A program made the position numbers and the translations under genes. From Phlebotomus papatasi (Eukaryota > Arthropoda > Insecta > Diptera > Psychodidae), in NCBI RefSeq assembly GCF_024763615.1, contig NC_077222.1, forward strand, positions 64,356,001 to 64,420,000: a stretch of 64,000 bases of DNA, given 5' to 3'. This document shows positions 9,901 to 19,937 of this stretch, piece by piece. The notes beneath the pieces are model-generated. The model saw only the letters and a program-made list of their open reading frames with translations, ran no database searches and had not been told where the DNA came from. The first letter of the stretch is position 1. Each line of letters starts with the position of its first letter.

Positions 9901-11582
9901 ATCCAAAGAGAGAGACAGAACTACATACTGATGCGAGTTCGTTGGGATTTGGAGCTGTGTTGCTTCAGCGACAAAATGATCAGAAATTACATCCAGTAGC
10001 GTACTTCTCAAAAAGTACGTCTAAAGCAGAATCAAAGTACCATTCGTATGAGTTGGAAACTTTGGCAATAATTTATGCCTTGAGTCGTTTTCGAGTTTAT
10101 TTAAAAGGGATACCTTTTGTGATTGTTACAGATTGTAGCTCACTTGCGATGACATTGAATCACCGATCAGATAGCCCACGTATTCAACGATGGGCGCTTG
10201 AATTGGAAAACTTTGATTATAAAATAGTCCACCGAAGTGGGACAAGGATGCATCATGTTGATGCTTTGAGTAGATGTTATCCAATAGCGGCCGTTGACTG
10301 TGATGATATAGATTTTCAACTGAGTGCGACTCAGAGTAGGGATAAGATGATTAGAGATTTGAGGGTCAAGTTGGAGAAGGAAGATAATAAAATGTTTGCT
10401 TTGAAAGACGGTTTGGTTTATAGACGCGATCAAAGAGGGAAGTTATTCTTTTACGTACCGGGAGAAATGGAAGTGAATCTGATTCGACAAATTCATGAGA
10501 AAATCGGACATTTTGGCTCGCAAAAGACCTATGAGAAATTGCGCACTCACTATTGGTTTCCGGGGATGAAAGAGAAAATTGACAGTTATGTGAAAAATTG
10601 TGTGAAGTGCCTCTTTTACTCTACTCCCGCGCGAAGCAATATGCAGTCCTTGTATAATATTCCAAAACACCCAGTGCCTTTTCATACTCTGCATATCGAT
10701 CATCTCGGGCCGTTGCCTTCGCTAGTATCAAAAAGGAAGCATATTTTGGTAGTGGTTGACGGATTTACGAAATTTACGCGAATTTATACTGTCTCGTCAA
10801 CAAGCACGAAGGAAGTGTGCTGCGCGTTGAAAAAATTCTTTGACTATTATAGTCGACCAGTGCGAATCATATCAGACCAAGGGAGTTGTTTCCGCTCGAA
10901 TGAATTTAAGTCTTTCCTTGCCGAACGGAATATTGCCCATGTAGAAGTGGCAACAGCGTCCCCACAAGCAAACGGGCAGGTAGAGCGTGTTAATCGGGTT
11001 ATTACTCCGATGTTAGGGAAACTTAGCGAACCTCTTCAACATGCAGACTGGGTGCGCCAGTTGAGTAAAGTCGAATTTTCTATTAACAACTCTTTTCATC
11101 GTTCAATTGGAACCACCCCAAGCAAGGTTCTTTTTGGTGTGGAACAGAGGGGAGAAGAGGTAGATCATTTGACTGAGCATTTGGATGCTAAAGAGTTAAA
11201 TAATGAGCTACGAGATTTGAGTGCTCTGAGAGAATCCGCGTCGAAGAAAATAGAACAAGTACAGAAGCAAAATCTGAGGCAGTTCGAGAAGATCCACAAG
11301 AATCCGTTGGTTTATAAAGAGGGCGATTTTGTTTTGCTACGAAATGTTGATACTACGGCAGGTACAAACAAGAAACTTATTCCTAAATTCAAGGGTCCCT
11401 ACGTGGTGGACAAAGTTTTGCCTCATGACCGATATGTAGTAAGAGATGTTGAAAACTGTCAAGTTACACAAATTCCTTATAACGGAGTTATTGAATCAAA
11501 AAATTTGAGACTATGGAGATCCCCAGACTGTATACAGGGCAGGAGTTGGGCGGATCACGCCACTGATGAGAATGAAGTGTGA
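6903..11582 (+). CDS. Gag-Pol polyprotein of the gypsy-like element
   Basis: This is a single frame of 1559 residues. In order: a gag-like region (about 120-320); one zinc knuckle CYNCSEPDHISWRC (about 342); an aspartic protease with LLDTGSPISL (about 421); reverse transcriptase with YMDDILLA (about 861); RNase H starting HTDASSLGFGAVLLQ (about 1008); integrase with the HHCC finger (His1198 region to CVKCL) and the D, D, E core at HIDHLGP, SDQGSCF and NGQVERVNR. Gag and pol are fused with no frameshift or stop. It makes reverse-transcribed cDNA and integrates it in the nucleus. All catalytic motifs are present, so it may be active. Order RT-RNase H-integrase marks it as Ty3/gypsy rather than copia. 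Confidence 0.93.
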   Translation: MESTTSGVGLSLAPSLEKMSEVSEILSEMGEEVPPTASMMQIRKIFKRVVVGLPMAGKCRKDAKGFSAGDSPENLPNINQKADTDSGVESASNYEETMQAKPQNSVENYAESSVSVNHLENGVPFPDNVNVIAILGGLLRALSVSKSENQLKCSFKDIENAVEHFSGDDGYKIQQWIEDFELVCDDFEVPPKSRLVFARRLIDSGPAKILTRTQRFREWRDLKTALIKEFGQHETVREVLKKLKQRIKKQDETCQEYVLAIQAMVSGYPIPEEDIICAIIEGLQDQSSNISMIAGCRTLDELKLAMRRYERNILKDPSSSGDTSKASLVSDVAAKSGNKPRCYNCSEPDHISWRCPKPRRERDPDCPLYRKPKTTAAVDDGENGNFQEGDETKPLLSHQPVSVTFNPGSGLGITISLSSLLDTGSPISLIQRSKVPEMLLPQRECTILPYRGLSGVKIESFGKIICSVQLLKVCKSIELIIVPDKVSPFEILLGRDALKLLGIQLTFMNREFVPKKPENFSKEKNLTMCTLSNYKPADGVGFETAKNLLGELKSEVKISDLSKVEDQNILNEGKRENNFSGRQEKDQLFESERENKLSEIKEVVSLEEVQEFEHNEGSETEEISDVEDVFGDDETLLAFIIEYSEANSFTKQDDFIGALVDVSICPDLSEECQDKLRVLVQEHYHDKFCEERKSDNFEMKIRLTSDVPFYFRPRRLAYSDREKVREIVNDLCEQGIVRPSDSPYASPIVLVDKKSGDTRMCVDYRSLNNLTVRDNYPLPLIEDCLEHLRGKSVFSLIDLKSGFHHVKMAEDSIQYTAFVTPEGQYEYLRMPFGLKNAPSVFQRFITRVLRKFIEGGQIVVYMDDILLASANFDEHLKTLEQVLSCLAENGLIIQMGKCKLGYSSIEYLGYQASSEGIRPSEDHLRAIQNYPTPQNVKEVHSFVGLCAYFRRFVPGFSSIARPLLSLLKKDARFDFDDSCVEAYEGLKRRLISSPVLAIYDPKRETELHTDASSLGFGAVLLQRQNDQKLHPVAYFSKSTSKAESKYHSYELETLAIIYALSRFRVYLKGIPFVIVTDCSSLAMTLNHRSDSPRIQRWALELENFDYKIVHRSGTRMHHVDALSRCYPIAAVDCDDIDFQLSATQSRDKMIRDLRVKLEKEDNKMFALKDGLVYRRDQRGKLFFYVPGEMEVNLIRQIHEKIGHFGSQKTYEKLRTHYWFPGMKEKIDSYVKNCVKCLFYSTPARSNMQSLYNIPKHPVPFHTLHIDHLGPLPSLVSKRKHILVVVDGFTKFTRIYTVSSTSTKEVCCALKKFFDYYSRPVRIISDQGSCFRSNEFKSFLAERNIAHVEVATASPQANGQVERVNRVITPMLGKLSEPLQHADWVRQLSKVEFSINNSFHRSIGTTPSKVLFGVEQRGEEVDHLTEHLDAKELNNELRDLSALRESASKKIEQVQKQNLRQFEKIHKNPLVYKEGDFVLLRNVDTTAGTNKKLIPKFKGPYVVDKVLPHDRYVVRDVENCQVTQIPYNGVIESKNLRLWRSPDCIQGRSWADHATDENEV

Positions 11583-11637
11583 ATTTTGATAGTTATAGTA
11601 TTTTTATATTAGATTAGATGTTCACTGGACTTTTTGA

Positions 11638-11660
11638 AGAAAAGAAAAAAAGAGAAAAAA
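11638..11660 (+). other. Purine-rich tract, possible PPT
   Basis: A run of A and G ends directly before TGTTAGATG, which looks like an LTR start. Plus-strand priming here would predict a longer 268-bp right LTR (11661-11928), but the left LTR copy begins only at TGTGGTCAG. Confidence 0.4.
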
Positions 11661-11745
11661 TGTTAGATGTTAAGTAGACGATAGGTGACATGACGAAACA
11701 AAATGACGTTGGGATCGGGTCGATCCCTACTTAGGTCGGCCGAGT

Positions 11746-11928
11746 TGTGGTCAGACGGGACGGACGATACTTAGGATAATTGCCGCGAGATGGCTTATAA
11801 CAGACGAAGACGGACGAACAACGAAGGACAGACAGACTTGAGTTGGACGCCAAAGAGAGCGGACGAAATAAAGAAAAACGTAAAAAGCTGTTCTGAGTGT
11901 TTTAATTCGAATTGAAATGGAGTCTACA
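11746..11928 (+). repeat. 3' LTR
   Basis: It is identical to the left repeat at 6732-6914 and is followed by the target duplication GACA. Confidence 0.88.
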
Positions 11929-11932
11929 GACA

Positions 11933-13268
11933 GTTAATTTTCTTTTGCACCTTTTCTGTTTTTCTTGTTTTTTTTTAAGTTTTCTTGTTTCTTGATCTTC
12001 TTTTCCTCATTTACTTATTCGTTTTCTGTCTATTTCATCTTCCTCAATTTCTTTGTCTCACTTTGTCTTTGAGCAACTTCCGGAAGCCTTCTTAAAAATC
12101 TGTAGAAGAACGACTGATTTGATGGTCTTGCGTTCTTAAAACCCTGTTTGGAATTGCGTCACTGAAATGATTTTCTCTACTGTAGCTAGTACCATCTTTA
12201 TTTCGCATTCGAAGACTTTCCGGAGACTTTATTGTGTAGTGTTGTACAGGAGTGTGATATACCTGAGAATCATTCGTCAATTTCATTCCATTTTCAATGA
12301 TCTTTAAGGCCTTTGTTACCCTTTAGCAGGAATATAGCTGCTGTTTTTTGTTGTTTTCTTTGCGCTTTTAGAAGGTGTCATTTTTCTTGAAAACAAAAGT
12401 TAGGTTATGTTGAAAAATATAAAAACATTTAGTTTAAAATCTACAATTTTCAGAAAATCTTTAAATATGATTATACACAACACTTTTCCACTTGATATTA
12501 AACATTTACATTAAACTTTCCTTGATATTGTTTGCCAGAAATCTTTTTCAACTCCATGCAAAAAACTTCTCACGATTGACATGCTCCAATAAAATTTCGT
12601 GAGGGCGCCACTTGTAAAATATCGCGTTCAATCCCGACCAACACAGTGTTAACGACTAGCTGCTGTGTAATCTCCCTAAATAAATTAACGCTTGGACATC
12701 TCTTAATTTACTATTCCTAGAACAAAATATCTACAAGATCAAATAATAAAAGGAAAATCATTAACTAATGAAAGATTATCAAAAGCATAACATTAAATAT
12801 TTTCAATAAAATATATGAAATTTTGGCATTAAAATTTGCAAGTACGTTAGCAAAAATTTCACGAATTTTCAATCAATTATCGCATCAGAAAAATATTTTT
12901 CTTAAAACAATTAGAATTGTGGTTAAATATTAAAGGAAATTAGTTTTCAAGTTGTATTTAAAGATAAGCCATCAAAAAATGTTAATTTTCTAACATTTAT
13001 TTCATGTAAAAATTTACGAGCTGTCCATAAGTGTGTAACATATCCATAAGTGTAGACTCCACCCTACTGAACTGGAAATATTTGATGAGCTAGGAAATTG
13101 AAATGTATTTTTCACCATAAAATACCATTTTTTACAGTGTACTGCTAGAAAAATTATAACTCGTTCTGGTATTTACTTCAGTGTGGTCGCTAAATGTCAC
13201 TCTCACACTTCAGTAAACAAAAAAGCGCGGGAAATATTCTCTGGAATTGTGATTTTGGATATTTTTCG
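11933..13268. other. Intergenic DNA before Orc5
   Basis: Mostly AT-rich. The minus strand at 12092-12381 looks weakly coding (an ATG at 12381 with a Lys/Ser-rich start, then an open stretch), but the pieces do not join in one frame. No other gene is supported. The Orc5 promoter should lie near 13000-13200. Confidence 0.3.
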
Positions 13269-16200
13269 ATGCAATTGAAGCGACTTTTGCAAAGAATTAC
13301 CCTTCTGTATCCTTGCCGAGAGGATCTGGTGGGGAGTCTCTACCAGTTTTTGGGTTATAGTAGTGAAATTCTCCCGGAGGCTATTTATATCAGCGGTCCA
13401 CCGTGTTCAGGAAAAACAGTAATCCTCACGACAATTTTGCGCTACCTCAGTGGCATCCACTATGCTGTCGTGGACTGCCTGGAGTGCTATACATCCAAGC
13501 TCCTCTTTGAGGACATTATCGATAGTCTAAATTGCCATGAGCTCAATTACACCAACGGATTTGCACCTCTCGTGAAGTGCGACAACCTCAGAAGTTTCCT
13601 TCTGGAACTGAGACGAGGATTCAAGGAAGAACCTGTAGTAATTGCCCTCAAGAATGCCGAGAAACTCCGTGATATGGATGCTAATATTCTCCCAGCATTT
13701 CTGCGCCTCAGAGAACTGAGTGGCATCAATGTCTGCTGCATTCTAATTGGTCAGATACCCTTTGAGAAGTTCTTCCCGAAAACCGGATTACCCAGTATCA
13801 TCCGAATTAAAGTGCCACAGTACACAAAGGAGCAAATTGAGATGATTTTACTGAAGGAATTTACAAAAATGCAGAATTCTCTCAAGGAAAAAATTCGCTG
13901 CAACTCTCAGAACTCCAAGGAAGAGTATCTCAAGAGATTAGAGATTATCTCATCTTTCGACCTGAATTTCTACAGGAACTACCTCAATACTTTCTTACAC
14001 ATGTTCTACCGTGTCTGTCGGAATCTCATTCAGCTGCGAATGGTGGCTGAGGAATGTTTTGAGAAGTATTGCGAACCGATCTTCAGTGATCCTTCCACAA
14101 GCACCAACGCCAATATGCTCTGGAGAAATATCTCCGGGACACTCAAGGATGCCCTGGAGACACTCTACACGAGACTCAATGCTTCTTCCATTGAAAGTAC
14201 TCAGCTAAGTTTACAGGTAAGTGAAGTAACTTCATACCTTTCCCATTTCTTGTTCAATGTTCCGGAAATTACTGGAATTTTCACAAATTGGCAGAGAAAG
14301 CAGAAAAAGCAACAAATTTTAGCAAAGTTAATTTGATTTATAAATATTATTTATTGAGGGAAATTAAAATTATTGATCTAGGCTGGGACTTCGCGTTTCA
14401 GATGTGACTCTTCCTTCATAATCACAGTTATTGCAATGCTTCGGTGTGGTCAGTCACCTCAGATCGGTCTAAATTTTACAAGATTAATGTTTTGAACACC
14501 CCTGACCCCGAAAATACCATCGAATATTAGAATACGCAGTATCTTCGGTTTGGAATAAGATAGTTTTTTCGTGTAGGGGAAAGCACGCTACCTTCGAACG
14601 GCTCAAGCTTCGAACAATTCAATTTTTTCTCTATACTTCTTTTAGATTTCAGTGAGTTTCACTGTACTTGATTCCACGGGCATGGGACTGACAACCCCAT
14701 CCCTGTATAAAAAAAATAATAATAGATGTCCCGAACTCCCCTTGTGGGAAGGCCTAGTTCCTCTATGGAACGTTGTGCTACCAACCAGTTCCGAAAATCC
14801 AACTCCCTGAACCAAGTACACAGAGACACAAAGACCTGGAACAAAGGCGTGCAAAAACTGTTGAAACCGCATAAACGTTAAATGAAACATGTACGTCAAT
14901 GGTCAAAACGCTAACAGAACAAACTTATTAAACGGTTCTTGCCCGCCTCTGACCTGGAAGATGATCCAGCAACCACAATTTCTGCGATGTGGTGGTTGCT
15001 GCGAAATGGTTCCGAGAGCTCACTCGAGCCAGCTTTCGCGTACTCTTTTTGTCAGGGGTGTTGTTATTTACAACTCCCTTCCACCGCGCGCTAGGACGTC
15101 GCAGGCCGGCATTTCTAGTGCCTTTCAGTCGGGGTAGAGTGTTTTCTTTGTTTTTCTTCTCTTTCTCTTTTCTATTTAAATATTCTGTCTTAATCTATTT
15201 TTATTTTCTTTCTTTTTCCTGCACTTTTCTTCCTATCTAATCAGACATTGTAAGAGGGACGGACCCTAATTATGTTTGATTTAAAACAAATAAATAAATT
15301 CAAATAAATTCAAATTCAAATGTACCGCGGCCTACCAGTCGAAAGAATCCTAAAGGGGTGGCAAAGCGTCCGAGGCTTTGCGAGCTGCTGGAACTCCCGA
15401 GAAAGAGCCCTGCCTTATATTCCTTTTCGCAAATTTTTCTGGTGCATATAAAATTATTGTCGAAATATTAAATTTGTCTATAAATCACCCCAAAAAAAGC
15501 TTGAAGTTGAAAATTCTTTAAGAGGAGGGTTTCAAAAAATTATTAACCTTTAAATTAAAGAATTGAACAAAACGGGCGAGAATAATGAATGATGAATAAT
15601 TCAATATGGCGAATTAACCGGTGAAAGGTGTCGAAGGACAAAATGTTCAGCTGGACCATCTACATAACATATCCGAAAATCCTTGAAATCGCTAGGGCCA
15701 ATTTTTTGCAATATTAGAAAAACCTCATTTTTGATGTATTTTAGGGGGATTAGGGGACGCATGAAGGGGAAGGGAGAAAAACTAAAGAGATTACTTTCGA
15801 GGCAACGTCATTTGAGGAGGGGTTCATCGAATACTGGAAGTTGATATCTCTTACCGTTTGAATTTTATATGAGTCAAAAGACTAAAAAGGTGTGAAAAAG
15901 TTTTTTTTTAATTAGCGTTATTACCGTTACTTCACCGATTCACCGCCAATTGTGACCGATACAGTCGGGTTCAGAATTAGAAGATCCTTCATAAAAGTCC
16001 AAATTTAACCAAATCCGTAGAAAATTAGGCCCTCCACGGTGGTTGACCTTTGACCTTGAATAATTCAAAATGGCGAATTAACCGGTGAAAAGTGTCTAAG
16101 GACGAAATGTTTAGCTTGAGTTACTACAAAACATATCCGAAAATCATTGAAATCGCTAGGGCCAATTTTTTGAAATGTCAAAAAAACATGTTTTTGGAAC

Positions 16201-17401
16201 CGAAGACCGGGAGTCAATATCTCTTACCGTTTAGCAGCCAGGATGGTGAGAATTTGAAGAAAAAAAAAGTGGATTGTGAAAACTGCTCTCTCTTGAAGTT
16301 CGAGCAGTTAAAATGAAATCCACTCCACATATTGAGATAACCGGGGATTAAATATCTTTTAACCCTCTAAGGACGATTGGGTCACCGTTGACCCAAAAAT
16401 GAAATTTTTCTTACGGTCATATTGCGCTAAAAAGTCAGAAAAGGTGATTATTTTGACCCCCGATTTTTGACCCTCTCGTCCTTAAAGGGTTAATCATTAG
16501 TAGATATCTTCTTCTACTCCTAGTGAAAATTGTCGGCCACAATGTTTATCACCAGAGATAATAGTGTTGCTCGAATGAATTATAACATTATGACGAAAAA
16601 TCTTTTGCAGCATATTTTTATTCTAAAAGCGAAAGAAATGATTATAACATTCCTTCTGCTTGTAGTGGGGGGCCCCTAGTACAATGTCTATCTGATTGAA
16701 TAGTGTTGCTCGCATGAATTATAGTGTTAGGGTGAAAACCCTTCTACAGCGCATTTCTAAATTTTTTTAATAAAATTCTGTCGATTTGCATACAAAAAAT
16801 ATTAGAATTTCCTAAGTCAAATTCCAGGAAATCCTCTGAAATTAGCTTTCCATTCTTTTGGCACGCAAAGATCAATGTGCACACATAAGAATCTGCGCAA
16901 TCATAAGCTGATTAAGGTTTATCACTGATTTTTTTTTTGCAGAAGCGGGAAATGAAAGATTTTATCCAAATCGTTGAACTACCTTTCTATGCCAAGTATC
17001 TCCTGATTGCCGGCTACTTGGCGAGTCACAATCCTGCCAAAGAGGACAAGAGGCTGTTCGTGAAGGATCACGGAAAGCAGAGGAAACGCTTAAAAACCGT
17101 CAATGCCAAAGCCAAAGTTTCCGAGAAGACCATGCTCCTTCAGGGGCCAGCTACCTTCTCTGTGGATCGTCTTCTGGCCATCTTTCATGCCATAATTGAC
17201 CAGAAGGTCTGCCTGACGTGCGATCTCCTGGCACAGATATCAACCCTCGTGGAATTGGGTTTCTTCACACGAACCTCAACGGATCGCAATATCCTCGAGG
17301 GATCAGCCAGATTCGTGTGTGGCCTGCAAGTGAGTGTCATCATGCGGATTGGGGAGATGGTGGGTTTCAATGTTAGCCGATACCTCTGCGATCTTTTGTA
17401 A
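13269..17401 (+). CDS. Orc5: Origin recognition complex subunit 5
   Basis: Two exons, 13269-14216 and 16943-17401, join at phase 0 and give 468 residues, the size known for insect and vertebrate ORC5. Residues 43-50 are the Walker A motif GPPCSGKT of an AAA+ ATPase. The sensor region reads NAEKLRDMDANILPAFLRL, characteristic of ORC5. The C-terminal exon has YLLIAGYLASHNPA and TFSVDRLLAIFHAI, the conserved ORC5 winged-helix region. The frame is open to an earlier ATG at 13194, but MQLKRLLQRITLLYP at 13269 fits the family start better. The protein is part of the six-subunit complex that loads MCM helicase at replication origins. At the Walker B position the acidic residue appears replaced (VIALKNAE). 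Converges with STK16, 103 bp between stop codons. Confidence 0.93.
14640..15325 (+). mobile_element. 3' fragment of a non-LTR retrotransposon
   Basis: The frame ending at 15137 contains TLFVRGVVIYNSLPPRART, the pattern found at the very end of many LINE-type reverse transcriptase ORFs. A T-rich 3' region and a tail of short AAATTCAAAT-like repeats (about 15285-15325) follow. The enzyme core is absent, consistent with 5' truncation. The part before 14889, with ATGGGACTGACAACCCCATC, looks like the 3' UTR of another LINE. Confidence 0.5.
15592..16200 (+). repeat. Imperfect direct repeat pair
   Basis: About 145 bp at 15592-15735 recur at 16056-16200. Shared words include GGCGAATTAACCGGTGAAA and ATCGCTAGGGCCAATTTTTT. 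No coding content is evident in either copy. Confidence 0.6.
16359..16493. mobile_element. Small TTAA-flanked MITE
   Basis: TTAA at 16359-16362 and 16490-16493 flank a 127-bp element. Its ends are CCCTCTAAGGACGA and, inverted, CCCTTTAAGGACGA, the same as the larger element at 2596-4543. Confidence 0.7.
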
Positions 17402-17504
17402 AGTGGTTGAAAAAAAAGGAATAAAAATCTGTAGCAAAATTTTTGTTTAATATACTTTCGACTCTGGTGAGGATTTATCTTTACAAATGCACTATTTTGT
17501 GGGA

Positions 17505-18587
17505 TCAGAGGCGACTCTCTGACTTTGCGATGATATCATTGGCTCGCTCGATCACACTGTAGATGAAGGGACGTTCCATGGGGTTCAGGCGCAGCATAAA
17601 TGTGATGAGATCATGCATGTCCTGAGAATAGGGAGAATCCTCGGGAAATGTGATGTTCCCACTCAATACTGCCAGAGCTACGCTATCTCCCTTCTCATAG
17701 ACCACATCGAAGGGGCACTTGAAGAAGCAGATACTGTAGAGAACGCATCCCAAGCTCCAGATATCCGTCCGTTCGTCAATCATGCAGTAACTCTGAACAT
17801 TGAAGAGTTCCGGAGCTCGATAGACAATTGAGCAGCGCTCCTCGGCAATATCTTGCAATTTCTGCGCATCCTGCTGCCCACAGATCTGTACCCTGGCCTC
17901 AGTGGCTGAGCCTAGATCCACCAGAACCGGCTCCATGGTGTCCGAGAGGCAGATATTGGCTGTTTTCAAATCTCTATGGGCAATTGGATCGGGTTTGGCT
18001 TCATGCAGAGCCTTCAGGCCCTCGCACACTCCCAGAAAAATGTGCAGAGCCTGTGTCTCATTCATAAAATCCCGCGAACGGGCCCGGTGATTGAGGTTAT
18101 CCTGCAGGGAGCCGTTTTTGTAGTACGGCAGCACCATGTACACCTCACTTGTTGCATTTATCACGATATCGGCATTTCCTGCAAACAAAGACCTTCAGAC
18201 ACTTGCTGTGTTTCCCTAAAGAGACCCTCTTCATTCACCTTCTACCATGTAATCAACAATATTGATAATATTTCTGTGATTGATTGAGCTGCTCAGTTGA
18301 ATTTCACGTAGGGCTATCTGCTGATCCTCAATTCCATGGCATGTCATACGCTTCAGGGCGTACTTGGTCTTTGTCGTGGAATTCTCCACGAGGTCTATAA
18401 TGCTAAAGCCTCTGCAAGAGACCCAGGGGGAAGCTAGAGATTTCAGGGAGAAGGGAATCCCAGAAAGAAGTACTCACCCTTGGGCTATTTGCTCCAAAAC
18501 ACTGTACTTAGTACCATTGATCACAATACTTTCGCGCGTGCAGAAGCAGCCCGTTTTGAAGAGTATAGCCCAGCCTATACTGTTCAT
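17505..18587 (-). CDS. STK16: Serine/threonine kinase 16 (NAK family)
   Basis: Three exons on the minus strand, 18587-18478, 18411-18239 and 18178-17505, join in frame through introns of 66 and 60 bp and give 318 residues (human STK16 has 305). The glycine loop is formed across the first junction (IAQGGFSIIDLVE). Other kinase motifs: YALKR with the ATP-binding lysine, HRDLKTANI (catalytic loop), VDLGSATE in place of DFG, YRAPELF and DIWSLGCVLYS. The DLG form of the DFG motif is normal in STK16. The N-terminus has Cys residues (TGCFCTRE) suited to palmitoylation, but no Met-Gly start for myristoylation is visible, so the true start may differ. STK16 acts at Golgi and plasma membranes. Confidence 0.93.
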
Positions 18588-18806
18588 TTCACTTTAGCCC
18601 CAAGTGGCCCTTTTTGAGCCCCTTTAAATCCTCCACAAAAACTGCACTGTTTTGTTTACACACGGTGTTTTCCTGTTGGGAGACACGTCACTAACGTCAA
18701 AATTTCGCCACTTTTCGCCAAATCAGCTGTTTGAACCTTTTTTTCATGTGATTCCTTCTATCACACCTATTGTAATCCTGAGATTTTCTCAAAGTGCTCA
18801 GATTGA
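18588..18806. other. STK16 upstream region and repeat fragment
   Basis: Probable STK16 promoter and 5' UTR at 18588-18740. From about 18749 the sequence matches the inverse of 34180-34240 (CACACCTATTGTAATCC), part of a dispersed repeat that continues beyond the Harbinger insertion at 20230. Confidence 0.5.
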
Positions 18807-19219
18807 GGGGTCAATTCAGAGATTCAGCTGATTACTGATTACACATTTATAAACCTGCTTTCCAATTCAGACATCCCAGCTGATTACTGATTACTGATTT
18901 GGCTGATTAAAAAAGTCTCCAAAAAGCTCCTAAGCTGTTTTCGTATTCAGACACATCAGTGGAATCAGCAAATTACTGATTAGTCGCTGATTTATTCTCG
19001 ACCACCTCTCGCGGAGGCCGAAAAACTGATTAAGATGATTTGGCATTTAAAATAAGGTTGTGAAAATGTCGACGGTGACTCTTGGTATTTTCTTCGCTAT
19101 TATTTTCTTAAAAAAGTTGCAAAATAGGAACTTGAGGTAAGTTATTTGTGTTATTTGTATTCCCTATTTTATAAATAAGTATTATTTTTAGGAGGAAGAG
19201 CCTCAGAAGATATAGAACT

Positions 19220-19530
19220 TTGAAAGACTCCAACAATCCCTTTGAACTTCCAGAAACTTTGTTCAGGAAGAGGTACAGATTTCCTCGACATTTGGCGAAA
19301 GATCTTATTGATGTTCTGGAAAATTACAATGAATATTCTTATGAAGGGATTCCCTTTTATTTTAAAGTACTCAGTTCTTTATATTTCTTTGCCAATGGGT
19401 CATTTCAAACCCAAATTGGCGATTGTAACACCTTAAATGTCAGTCAGCCTTCTGTTTCAAGAGCTATGGCTTTCATTTCAAGAATTTTGGTTCAAAACCT
19501 GGCAGAGCAATATGTGAAATTTTGTGGTTG
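19220..19530 (+). pseudogene. Harbinger transposase, N-terminal remnant
   Basis: The frame has LFRKRYRFPRHLAKDLIDVL, then LYFFANGSFQTQIGDC and VSQPSVSRAMAFISR, the helix-turn-helix N-terminal region of HARBI1-like transposases. The DDE catalytic part is gone; about 100 family residues remain before unrelated sequence begins. It cannot transpose by itself. Confidence 0.75.
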
Positions 19531-19805
19531 TCGTACGTCGCTGTCGGGATTTTGCCCTTGCTCCTTGATGTTCATCTGCGTCTTCTGGAAATAAAAAGAG
19601 TAACATTTACTTAGAACATACAGATACAATTTTTTAGGTTATTTACTCACCAATAGCATTATCCTCATCCTCAAACATTTCCACATCCACAACGTTGCAC
19701 AGAATATTCTGCTGCACAAAATCTTCACTTTGATTTGTATTTTGGCTCATTTTTATCATAAGTTTTAACAAAGAATTTTCATTTTCGCGTGTACTCCGTG
19801 TAGTC
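19520..19805 (-). pseudogene. Harbinger accessory (Myb-like) protein fragment
   Basis: On the minus strand an ATG at 19805 begins MTTRSTRENENSLLKL and runs through an acidic stretch to a GTGAGTAA donor near 19650. After a short intron ending TTTCCAG, the reading continues KTQMNIKEQG or a neighbouring frame toward 19520. Harbinger elements carry a second, DNA-binding gene opposite the transposase, and the position fits. The SANT domain itself is not recognisable. Confidence 0.35.
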
Positions 19806-19837
19806 ATATAAGAAAACACTTCAACAATTTGACAACT

Positions 19838-19937
19838 TGAGAGGCTCTTCAATCTTAAAAAATGACGTACAAAAAGGGGACATCTAACCCATCTAACCGT
19901 TAAACGTCCCTCATTTTTTAAGATTGAAGTGCCTCTC
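19838..19937. repeat. Hairpin within the Harbinger derivative
   Basis: GAGAGGCTCTTCAATCTTAA at 19838 and TTAAGATTGAAGTGCCTCTC near 19937 form imperfect inverted arms around a short centre. Confidence 0.55.

Larger units (their letters stand above)
6728..11932 (+). mobile_element. Ty3/gypsy-like LTR retrotransposon, full length
   Basis: The element is bounded by identical direct repeats at 6732-6914 and 11746-11928 (183 bp, starting TGTGGTCAG and ending TCTACA) and flanked by GACA on both sides (6728-6731 and 11929-11932). One uninterrupted gag-pol frame fills the inside. Identical repeats and the intact frame indicate a recent insertion. There is no env-like frame. A purine tract at about 11638-11660 lies some 85 bp before the right repeat rather than next to it. 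Confidence 0.9.
14217..16942 (+). other. Orc5 intron filled with repeats
   Basis: The donor is GTAAGTG at 14217 and the acceptor TTTTTTTTGCAG ends at 16942. Inside are a non-LTR retrotransposon tail, an imperfect direct repeat pair, a TTAA-flanked MITE and a second direct repeat (GTGTTGCTCG near 16563 and 16699). An intron of 2.7 kb is long beside the 60-70 bp introns of STK16. Confidence 0.75.

Noticed and set aside
12092..12381. Possible small minus-strand gene beginning with a Lys/Ser-rich peptide at 12381
   Set aside because: A 57-bp GTAACA...TTCTCAG intron would fit by size, but the joined frame stops after about ten residues, and the longer open stretch is in another frame. It may be a broken gene, but support is too weak.
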